Part shown: positions 34,101 through 40,550 of the stretch, piece by piece
Layout of the letters: each line of letters starts with the position of its first letter
Position numbering within the stretch: the stretch's first letter is position 1
DNA from: Paludibacteraceae bacterium
GTDB taxonomy: Bacteria; Bacteroidota; Bacteroidia; Bacteroidales; Paludibacteraceae
Assembly: GCA_017961765.1 (NCBI GenBank)
Contig: JAGCWQ010000044.1
Coordinates: 1-55,256, forward strand
Direction of reading: 5' to 3'
DNA: 55,256 nucleotides
Notes under the pieces: generated by a model
What the model was told of the DNA's origin: nothing
Database searches by the model: none
What the model saw: the letters and a program-made list of their open reading frames with translations, nothing else
Made by a program: the position numbers and the translations under genes

Positions 34101-35123
34101 CTTTCCACCGATATACAGATTCTCGCTCGCACAAGAAACCAACTCAACCGTATCAGAGACCAACTCCGGTTCGACAATTTCCACATCCACACGCACAGCA
34201 ACCGGTTCGGAGCAACGATCGTACTTACCCCACCCCCAATAGGTTCCGCTTTTCAGTGAAGAGAGGTTGGTAATGACAGGATTCTGCTCCCTGCTGAATT
34301 CACGTCCGTAAGGATCCACCCAATGGAAATCCTCCAGCAAATTCGATTCGCTATAGAAACGCAACGTTGGATCCTGACAGGTAGGCAACTCCACCCTCGC
34401 CCTCAACTCCACCTTCGGAGGAGGAGGACAATCCTCAAACAACTGCATGTTTTTACAATCTGAGAAATCCTCATAATAGGTCTTGTTGTTCGTATTATCT
34501 TGGAAACGAAGAGATTTGATAGCACCGCCTCCCGTTGACCAATAGATAGATACGTCATTGATTCTACATATATCATAAGCCTGCTTCTTATACATATCGC
34601 CATCCCTATAAAAGTAAAGGATACCGTCATGAAACTCAAAGCTAAGCATAGTAAGTCTCTCATCCCTCAACAGAGACTTAGGCTTTACCTCCACAGGAAT
34701 TTCTATTCTTCTTTCCATCGGAGCAGGTCGGAAACTACGAAAATCTCTCCAATCAAAAACAGGTTCAAAAAAAGCACTCAAACCCAAAGTAATATGACTG
34801 CCGAAGTTTCCAGTTGTCTGCATTTCAGCCTCCAACACCCAATCGTCCGTAGTACAACTCGTATCGCTAAAATAATAGCCCGTCGTCTGATTGTAATCCT
34901 CTGGATTATAATCCGGCACCATTGCTCCATCCGGACCAAAAAATTCGGAAGGAGTATAATAGACCGTATCATAATGGACACGACCATCCTCCGTCTCCGT
35001 CTTGGTCGACAAATACGCCCCCCATCGAGAGTCATCATCACATGCGCCCTGTCCATGAAGAAGAAAAGATGAAAACAAACATCCAATTATAATAAGAATA
35101 TGTCTCAGACGAATCGATACCAT
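31137..35123 (-). CDS. Giant repeat protein with type B T9SS sorting domain (CHU-type C-terminus)
   Basis: 1328 residues. Signal peptide at 1-25 (HILIIIGCLFSSFLLHGQG). The N-terminal 240 residues look like a lectin-like beta sandwich (FHDGILYFYRDGDMY; GGGAIKSLRFQDN). From about 330 to 1090 there are fifteen Cys-Asp-Ser modules of about 45-60 residues, in three alternating types (A: TEDGFYSDT..CDSVTVYDV; B: EICEGDSVPFNGK..CDSIQYEIRVKEHPSY; C: TICWGESLEGHTETGVYTDSL..GCDSV). An Ig-like stretch follows. The C-terminus SPNGDGIKDTWEVENLG...VRIYDRYGKLL...GWDGVYNGADMPSTDYWYVI is the gliding motility-associated (type B CTD) domain that targets the T9SS. It is probably a surface adhesin or filament (inference). 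Each module carries few Cys, so disulfides between neighbours are possible. Confidence 0.88.
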   Translation of the reverse strand: MVSIRLRHILIIIGCLFSSFLLHGQGACDDDSRWGAYLSTKTETEDGRVHYDTVYYTPSEFFGPDGAMVPDYNPEDYNQTTGYYFSDTSCTTDDWVLEAEMQTTGNFGSHITLGLSAFFEPVFDWRDFRSFRPAPMERRIEIPVEVKPKSLLRDERLTMLSFEFHDGILYFYRDGDMYKKQAYDICRINDVSIYWSTGGGAIKSLRFQDNTNNKTYYEDFSDCKNMQLFEDCPPPPKVELRARVELPTCQDPTLRFYSESNLLEDFHWVDPYGREFSREQNPVITNLSSLKSGTYWGWGKYDRCSEPVAVRVDVEIVEPELVSDTVELVSCASENLYIGGKLVTEDGFYSDTVRTKNGYCDSVTVYNVYLLQPKLEKVELEICEGTSIEYKGRTYNKAGVYEYSEKSKIMDCDSVYYQIEVKEHPSYFTIQHRMICSDEAEEGRTQTGVYTDSLTSEHGCDSVMVLDLVVFPKPPVDTFLVLSCEGQVEVAGRLVTEEGYYSDTLLAKDGFCDSIRVYDVKFIHPTNEDVDLEICEGGSISFRGKNYTAGGTYSDVAKSELYGCDSVFYTINVKENPTYLVNRYDTICGGEELDGHTETGVYTHSFSSINGCDSVVVYHLQVLWPQTVVVDLEICEGDSVPFNGKFYKAGGSYADTLPRKNYACDSIQYEIRVKEHSSYFVARYDTICWGESLEGYTVTGVYTDSLTTVNGCDSVLQLNLEVLPEPKTDTLRVIACEEEEVLVDGRRITEDGFYAVKRQTVIGNCDSTVVYDVRILRPVQEERDFEICGGDSVLFNGKVYKSGGTYADALPRKNYACDSIQYEIRIKEHPSYFIARYDSICWGESLDGHTETGVYTDSLTTVNGCDSILQLNLNVYHRIDIDTVEVVACEGDELLVEGKLVTEDGYYSENLLAANGKCDSVTVYEVRILRPTQEDRDFVICAGDSVSFNGKTYKKGGAYTDVLLRENYVCDSIQYEIRVKEHPSYLIARYDTICWEKSFKSGGAANEAASDEQIVSGIYPEQYTTVNGCDSVIEVHFEVLPKIVGYEDVVICEGDVYSILDQELTESGEYEVNLGSVGRCDSFVVVRLQVDPAFSLTKPEDVVACGRAETQLQVDSIPSAQYSWRPPTFLSAADRFNPFVSTPMDISYLITARRGACVDSTTLSVQVNPIPAIDHVDLSPEKKEIVINPVRMSSDYSYSLDGEQWQSSPSFVDDIPVGTSLAYIKDLYGCESSLPFYFLIPIYPEDHMSPNGDGIKDTWEVENLGYYKHYSVRIYDRYGKLLVEYHDEYPGWDGVYNGADMPSTDYWYVISVDELDYEVSGHFTLLRR
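31850..34170 (-). repeat. Fifteen CDS-motif modules arranged as an A-B-C super-repeat
   Basis: Reading along the protein, the modules run A1 B2 C3 A4 B5 C6 B7 C8 A9 B10 C11 A12 B13 C14 and a diverged fifteenth. The period is about 155 residues (about 465 bp), with one A module missing between C6 and B7. DNA identity is highest between the units near 32.6 and 33.1 kb (for example CGTATCTCGTATTGGATGCT on the plus strand in both), showing recent unequal exchange. Confidence 0.85.
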
Positions 35124-35200
35124 ACTAAAAAGATGAATCCTATAAAATCACCACTTCGAGATAACACATAGGTCAAATCTCAAGTCAAACCCTATCTCTG

Positions 35201-35208
35201 CAAATTTA
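35201..35208 (-). promoter_or_regulatory. -7 element for the repeat protein
   Basis: The minus strand reads TAAATTTG (TAnnTTTG), with a TTG near the -33 position. It gives a leader of about 70 nt before the start at 35123. The rest of the gap to 35513 is A/T rich, and I see no gene or clear promoter for the plus-strand lipoprotein in it. Confidence 0.5.
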
Positions 35209-35513
35209 TACAAAAAAAAGAGACTAAACAATTATGCCGCAAAATATTAAGCACGAAATTTCAAGTTCGTTGCCAACCGTGCAAAAAAACAAGTTGGTTT
35301 GATTGAGAAAAATCTTGTAGAAATAGCCTTTTTCATTTGTTTGCGACCTATTTTCCCCATTTCAAGACCAAAAAAATCCTCCCTTTCCTCATTATTCCTA
35401 ACAGAGCGGTTAAATAATGTTTAATCGTGGAAATATTATCTTTCTCCCTTCCTCCCTATTGACAAGAAATGCGTAATTTGGCACTCTGAAATCTCGTAAA
35501 CAACGAATAGAAG

Positions 35514-36356
35514 ATGAATAGACAAGCTCTCTTTTTGACTATCCCGAGCATCGCCCTGACGCTCTCCTTGGGAAGCTGCGACCCCAACCGACTGAAAAGG
35601 GCCGCCTGCAACGACCAAACACCCCTAAAGGAAGAGATTCAAACAGATACATGCTATGTCTATGACAGCATCGGGGGAAATGCACTCTTCTCCATCTACG
35701 CAGGGACACAAATCGAAAGCGTCCCGACCGACAACCCAGAATGGAACGAATTGGCCGTCACTGTCGCCATCTCATCGCAAGAGGTGAGCAGCAACGAGAT
35801 TGAAGAGGGGAAAGTCCTGACCAACCAAGAAAAAGAGAAGATTGGAGAGGTGTACAAAACCCAAAATTTCTGGGACAAGGACAAAAACGGCAGTCAGCCC
35901 GTCGGAATCCTCCGCGGATTCATCAAGAAAAGAGACATCGACCCCAACACCATCATCGAAAACATCATAAAAAAGAGATGCGCCTCCGTCCAAAATAGGA
36001 ACCTGTCAGGTATGGAGGAGATTGTCAGCAAATACGATTTTGTTTACTATCAATTCGATTCGCTCCTGACCAACCTCGACTTCTACAAAGAGGAGTACAA
36101 GGACCTGTCCGACATCGAGGAGTACATCTTGGAGGATAGTTGGCTCTCCGACCCAGGCGCCGACCGACTCTCCCTGCTCTTCCTTCAGGAGCAACTCATC
36201 GCCATCGTCCACAAACGACCTCTGGAACTCGACAACCTTCCAACCTTCCGCCTTCCGGGTGGACGTAGGATGATTATCCTCCCCCATGTCAACGAGACGA
36301 TTGCCGACAAACTCGTCAAATTCAAGACGGAATTCTATACCAGTTTCTTCGATTGA
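35514..36356 (+). CDS. Lipoprotein of unknown function
   Basis: 280 residues. The signal peptide ends in a lipobox (LSLGSC, Cys near 23) followed by DPNRLKRAACND. No family is recognised. The first half has a strand-rich stretch (CYVYDSIGGNALFSIYAGTQIESVP, then LAVTVAISSQE) that could be a small beta domain. The middle mentions an acidic/basic helical region (GFIKKRDIDPNTIIENIIKKR), and the C-terminal half is helical (YYQFDSLLTNLDFYKEEYKDLSDIEEYI) and ends FYTSFFD. It has no repeats and no sorting domain. It stands alone between the divergent repeat protein and ileS. Amino-acid composition and codons resemble the neighbours, so transfer is not indicated. Confidence 0.7.
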   Translation: MNRQALFLTIPSIALTLSLGSCDPNRLKRAACNDQTPLKEEIQTDTCYVYDSIGGNALFSIYAGTQIESVPTDNPEWNELAVTVAISSQEVSSNEIEEGKVLTNQEKEKIGEVYKTQNFWDKDKNGSQPVGILRGFIKKRDIDPNTIIENIIKKRCASVQNRNLSGMEEIVSKYDFVYYQFDSLLTNLDFYKEEYKDLSDIEEYILEDSWLSDPGADRLSLLFLQEQLIAIVHKRPLELDNLPTFRLPGGRRMIILPHVNETIADKLVKFKTEFYTSFFD

Positions 36357-36423
36357 AGCCTCCGCACAATGCCGACCTTCATTTTTTTGACTTTGAATTG
36401 CTTATTTTTTGAGGATTAAACGG

Positions 36424-36431
36424 TAACTTTG
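36424..36431 (+). promoter_or_regulatory. -7 element for ileS
   Basis: TAACTTTG followed by CAAAA, an exact TAnnTTTG match, 70 bases before the ileS ATG. No T-box is expected or seen in the leader. Confidence 0.6.
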
Positions 36432-36501
36432 CAAAACTTGTTGATAGGGTGCGGTTTGCCCCTATCGCCCAATTGGACAAAACAATAGAAATTAAATATA
36501 A

Positions 36502-39500
36502 ATGGCTAAAAAATTTGCAGAACACAGCAACTTCAACCTCTCGGAAATCAACAAGGAGGTCTTGAAACAGTGGAACGAGAACGATGTGTTCCACAAAAGT
36601 GTATCAACCCGCGAAGGAGCTCCCACTTTCGTATTCTTCGAAGGCCCCCCTTCAGCAAACGGAATGCCGGGCATCCACCACGTGATGGCTCGCTCCATTA
36701 AGGATATTTTCTGCAGATACAAGACCATGAAGGGCTTCCACGTGAAGCGTAAAGCAGGTTGGGATACGCACGGACTCCCTGTGGAGTTGGGCGTAGAGAA
36801 AGAACTCGGCATCACCAAGGAGGACATCGGCAAGAAAATCTCCGTCGATGACTACAACAAGGCCTGCCGTACCAACGTGATGAAATTCACCAAGGAGTGG
36901 ACTGACCTGACTCAAAAGATGGGTTACTGGGTGGACCTCGAAAACCCATACATCACCTACGACAACAAGTATATCGAAACGTTGTGGTACCTCTTGAAGG
37001 AGCTCTACAAGAAGGGATACCTCTACAAAGGCTACACCATCCAACCCTACTCTCCTGCAGCAGGAACGGGCCTTAGCTCGCACGAGTTGAACCAACCTGG
37101 TTGCTACCGCGACGTGAAGGATACGACCGTCGTGGCTCAGTTTAAGATGGTGGATCCTAAGCCGGAGATGGCTCAATTCGGTACGCCTTACTTCTTGGCA
37201 TGGACCACCACGCCTTGGACACTTTCTTCCAACACGGCTCTTTGCGTCGGCCCGAACATCACCTACGTAGCTGTTCAATCCTACAATCCTTACACGGGCA
37301 AGCCTGCCACTTACGTGTTGGCAAAGGATTTGGTGAACGCCCACTTCAACCCTAAAGCTGCCGAATTGGCTTTGGAAGACTACAAAGAGGGTGACAAACT
37401 CATTCCGTTTAAAGTAATTGCCGAATACAAGGGTACTGACCTTGTGGGCATGAAATATGAGCAACTCTTCGACTGGATCACACCAGAGAATGCCGACCAA
37501 GCGTTCCGTGTCATCCCTGGCGATTACGTCACAACAGAAGACGGTACGGGTATCGTACATATCGCTCCTACCTTTGGTGCAGACGATGCGAAGGTGGCAA
37601 AAGCCGCTGGCATTCCACCACTCCAATTGATCGACAAGTTCGGCAACCTTCGTCCTTCCGTTGACTTGACAGGCAAGTTCTACCTGTTGGCCGATTTGGA
37701 CGCAGATTATGTGAAGTCACATATCAACGTGGAGGCTTACAAGAAGTATGAGGGTCGTTTCGTAAAGAATGCCTACGATCCTAACTTGACCGACAAGGAC
37801 GAGACACTCGACATCTCCATCTGCATGGACATGAAGATGAGCGACAAAGCATTCAAGATTGAGAAGCACGTCCACAACTACCCTCACTGCTGGCGTACGG
37901 ACAAGCCTGTACTCTACTATCCGTTGGATAGCTGGTTCATCCGTTCTACCAAGGCTCGTGAGCGTATGATCGAGTTGAACAAGACCATCCAATGGAAGCC
38001 TGAATCAACAGGTACGGGCCGTTTCGGCAAATGGTTGGAAAACTTGAACGACTGGAACCTCTCCCGCTCCCGCTATTGGGGAACTCCATTGCCTATCTGG
38101 CGTACGGAAGAGGGTACGGAGGAGAAGTGCATTGGTTCCATCGCAGAATTGTTCGATGAAATCGACAAATCCATCAAGGCTGGCTTCATGAAGGAGAACC
38201 CTTGGAAGAACTTCAAGGTGGGCGATTACTCAAAGGAGAATTATGATCCTAAGAACATCGACCTCCACCGCCCATATATCGACAGCGTCATCTTGGTTTC
38301 CGACAGCGGCAAGCCAATGAAGCGTGAGGCTGATTTGATCGACGTGTGGTTCGATTCAGGTGCCATGCCATTCGCACAACAACACTATCCATTCGAAAAC
38401 AAGGAAGTGGTCGATAACGGAGAGTTCTACCCTGCCGACTTCATCGCCGAGGGTGTGGATCAGACCCGTGGATGGTTCTTCACATTGCATTCCATCTCCA
38501 CAATGATCAAGGATAGCGTAGCCTTCAAGGCAGTCATCTCCAATGGTTTGGTGTTGGACAAGAACGGCAACAAGATGTCCAAACGTTTGGGCAACGCCGT
38601 CGATCCGTTCGGAGCTATTGAGAAGTATGGTTCCGACCCACTCCGCTGGTACATGATTACCAACGCTTCACCTTGGGACAACTTGAAATTTGACACAGAC
38701 GGCATCGAGGAAGTACGTCGTAAATTCTTCGGTACGCTCTATAATACGTATTCGTTCTTCGCCTTGTATGCGAACGTGGACAACTTCACCAATAGTCAGC
38801 CACAAGTACCGATGGCGAAGCGTCCTGAGATCGACCGTTGGATCATCTCCCTGCTCAACTCCCTCATCAAGGAGGTGGACGAGAGCTACAACGACTACGA
38901 GCCAACGAAGGCAGGCCGTGCCATCTCCAACTTCGTAAACGACCATTTGAGCAACTGGTACGTTCGTCTGAACCGTAAACGTTTCTGGGGCGGTACGCTC
39001 ACAGAAGACAAGTTGGCGGCTTACCAGACATTGTACACTTGCTTGGACACGGTAGCCCGCTTGATGGCGCCTATCGCTCCATTCTACGCAGACCAACTCT
39101 TCTTGGACTTGAACAACGCTACGGAATGCGACAAGAGCGAATCCGTCCACTTGGCCAACTTCCCTAAATATGACGAGTCGTTGATCGACAAGACATTGGA
39201 GGAGCGCATGCAATTGGCACAAGACATTTCATCCATGACCCTTTCTCTCCGTAAGAAAGAGAACATCAAGGTTCGTCAACCGTTGAAGCAAATCATGGTA
39301 CCTATCTTAGCTGAACATGAACAAGAGAATGTTGAGGCCGTGAAGGACTTGATCATGAACGAAGTGAATGTCAAGGAGATCAACTTCGTGGACGATTCAG
39401 CCGGCATCTTGGTGAAGAAGATCAAGCCAGACTTCAAGAAACTCGGTCCTAAGTGCGGTAAGAGCATGAAGGCTGTTGCAGCCCAATTGCAGTCTTTGCC

Positions 39501-39933
39501 ACAAGAGGAAATCGCAAAATTCGAGAAGAGCGGCGTATATGAAATCAATGTAGAGGGCAACGTTGTCACGGTGGAAAAGGCTGACGTGGAAATTCTCTCC
39601 GAGGACATTCCAGGCTGGTTGGTTGCCAACAACGGAACGATCACCATCGCACTCGACGTGACCATCACGCCAGAGTTGCAGAAAGAGGGTATCGCCCGTG
39701 AGTTCATCAACCGTATCCAAAACATCCGTAAGTCAAGCGGCTTTGAGATTACAGACAAGATACTTATCGAAATTGAGAAGTCAGACAACGTGAATGCGGC
39801 AGTGGAAGAGTTCAAGGAGTACATCTCCTCTCAAGTACTTGCCAACAACATCACATTGGTGGAGAAAGTAGCCAACCCAACCGAGTTGGACTTCGACGAC
39901 TTCAAGGTGAACATCGAGGTAAAGAAGGCGTAA
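36502..39933 (+). CDS. ileS: Isoleucyl-tRNA synthetase, eukaryote-like type (IleRS2) with GIHH signature
   Basis: 1143 residues, the size of type 2 IleRS (type 1 is about 930). The Rossmann core begins FFEGPPSANGMPGIHHVMARSIKD. At the HxGH position the residues are Gly57-Ile58-His59-His60, the altered GxHH form. The CP1 editing domain has the Thr-rich TTTPWTLSSNTALCV. The second signature is NKMSKRLGN. An anticodon-binding domain starts near 790 and a C-terminal extension (about 950-1143) includes RKKENIKVRQPL and EFINRIQNIRKSSGFE. It charges tRNA-Ile. Type 2 enzymes tolerate mupirocin, and the GxHH form has been linked to extreme resistance. It is a single gene with its own promoter and terminator. 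Confidence 0.96.
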   Translation: MAKKFAEHSNFNLSEINKEVLKQWNENDVFHKSVSTREGAPTFVFFEGPPSANGMPGIHHVMARSIKDIFCRYKTMKGFHVKRKAGWDTHGLPVELGVEKELGITKEDIGKKISVDDYNKACRTNVMKFTKEWTDLTQKMGYWVDLENPYITYDNKYIETLWYLLKELYKKGYLYKGYTIQPYSPAAGTGLSSHELNQPGCYRDVKDTTVVAQFKMVDPKPEMAQFGTPYFLAWTTTPWTLSSNTALCVGPNITYVAVQSYNPYTGKPATYVLAKDLVNAHFNPKAAELALEDYKEGDKLIPFKVIAEYKGTDLVGMKYEQLFDWITPENADQAFRVIPGDYVTTEDGTGIVHIAPTFGADDAKVAKAAGIPPLQLIDKFGNLRPSVDLTGKFYLLADLDADYVKSHINVEAYKKYEGRFVKNAYDPNLTDKDETLDISICMDMKMSDKAFKIEKHVHNYPHCWRTDKPVLYYPLDSWFIRSTKARERMIELNKTIQWKPESTGTGRFGKWLENLNDWNLSRSRYWGTPLPIWRTEEGTEEKCIGSIAELFDEIDKSIKAGFMKENPWKNFKVGDYSKENYDPKNIDLHRPYIDSVILVSDSGKPMKREADLIDVWFDSGAMPFAQQHYPFENKEVVDNGEFYPADFIAEGVDQTRGWFFTLHSISTMIKDSVAFKAVISNGLVLDKNGNKMSKRLGNAVDPFGAIEKYGSDPLRWYMITNASPWDNLKFDTDGIEEVRRKFFGTLYNTYSFFALYANVDNFTNSQPQVPMAKRPEIDRWIISLLNSLIKEVDESYNDYEPTKAGRAISNFVNDHLSNWYVRLNRKRFWGGTLTEDKLAAYQTLYTCLDTVARLMAPIAPFYADQLFLDLNNATECDKSESVHLANFPKYDESLIDKTLEERMQLAQDISSMTLSLRKKENIKVRQPLKQIMVPILAEHEQENVEAVKDLIMNEVNVKEINFVDDSAGILVKKIKPDFKKLGPKCGKSMKAVAAQLQSLPQEEIAKFEKSGVYEINVEGNVVTVEKADVEILSEDIPGWLVANNGTITIALDVTITPELQKEGIAREFINRIQNIRKSSGFEITDKILIEIEKSDNVNAAVEEFKEYISSQVLANNITLVEKVANPTELDFDDFKVNIEVKKA

Positions 39934-39956
39934 TAGCCAATAGTAAAAACATACAA

Positions 39957-39995
39957 AAGGGCGGATCATTACACAATGGTTCGCCCTTGTATAAA
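39957..39995 (+). terminator. Terminator after ileS
   Basis: AAGGGCGGA pairs with TTCGCCCTT (9 bp, one G-U pair), followed by GTATAAAAA. The U tract is poor. An in-frame ATG at 39976 lies inside the hairpin, so I start the next gene at 40006 instead. Confidence 0.5.
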
Positions 39996-40005
39996 AATCG
40001 CAAAC

Positions 40006-40257
40006 ATGGAAGGACAGGCAAGAACCCCAGAAGGCGACCAAATGCGTTACATGGTCTTTGTTATTGAAACGGCTGCCCGCAAGATGGGCATCTCGCCTTC
40101 CGAACTTGTGGAGCGATTGGAACGTCAAGACCTCATCGACGGACGTTTGATCCGTTTCTACGACGTGCTACATACGCAAAGCGTGGAATACGTGGCGGAT
40201 GACATTATCGAAACCTTGCAAAACTACGAGGCGGATGAGTCTGTCACGAAATCATAG
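40006..40257 (+). CDS. DUF3791-family small protein
   Basis: 83 residues from the ATG at 40006. The core MRYMVFVIETAARKMGISPSELVERLERQDLIDG...FYDVLHTQSVEYVADDIIETL fits DUF3791, with its helix, short turn, YDVLHT motif and DDI ending. The family is typically encoded beside DUF3990 proteins, which resemble ADP-ribosyltransferases, and is thought to act in toxin-antitoxin-like pairs. No DUF3990 gene is present here. It is 30 bases before a second gene of similar build, so the two probably form one unit. Confidence 0.7.
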   Translation: MEGQARTPEGDQMRYMVFVIETAARKMGISPSELVERLERQDLIDGRLIRFYDVLHTQSVEYVADDIIETLQNYEADESVTKS

Positions 40258-40287
40258 TTTGCAGTTTCCACCTTAAGTATATAAAAT

Positions 40288-40491
40288 ATGAAGGATTATA
40301 TTTTATACCGCAAAATAGCACGTGTCATCATCCAATTGGCCGATGAGTTAGACATATCCCCAAAACGGGCAATGTTGCTGTTCTATCGTTCCAGAGTGGG
40401 AGAGCAGATGCACGACCCCAAATACGGCTACCAAATCATGTCCGACACCTACATCGTCAACGATATAAAGGCGGAGATCGCAGGCTTGTGA
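40288..40491 (+). CDS. Second DUF3791-like small protein
   Basis: 67 residues: KIARVIIQLADELDISPKRAMLLFYRSRVGEQMHDPKYGYQIMSDTYIVNDIKAEI. The ISPKRA...LFYRS...SDTYIVNDI pattern is that of the DUF3791-related partner seen next to DUF3990 genes. It shares the overall layout of the gene at 40006 (helix, turn, helix ending in V-x-D-I). It probably binds a partner protein. It lies 30 bases downstream of the first gene and ends 14 bases before a two-way terminator. Confidence 0.65.
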   Translation: MKDYILYRKIARVIIQLADELDISPKRAMLLFYRSRVGEQMHDPKYGYQIMSDTYIVNDIKAEIAGL

Positions 40492-40504
40492 GTCACCCCC
40501 AAAT

Positions 40505-40535
40505 AAAAAAAGCTGTCTTCCGACAGCCTTTTTTA
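40505..40535. terminator. Bidirectional terminator
   Basis: An A run, GCTGTC, TTCC loop, GACAGC and a T run (CCTTTTTT). The symmetrical A and T flanks let it stop both the plus-strand DUF3791 pair and the minus-strand LRR/Sel1 gene. Confidence 0.85.
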
Positions 40536-40550
40536 TTTAGAGACAGACAC

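Noticed and set aside
31850-34170. CRISPR-like regularly spaced similarity
   Set aside because: The repeats lie in one long reading frame, have amino-acid rather than fixed nucleotide identity, and are 135 to 180 bases long with no unique spacers.
36652-37626. 324-codon open frame opposite ileS
   Set aside because: It overlaps the catalytic core of ileS and has no domain signature; only the complement of a highly biased gene.
39976-40005. Upstream ATG start for the first DUF3791 gene
   Set aside because: It lies inside the ileS terminator hairpin and adds ten unconserved residues; the ATG at 40006 fits the family start better.
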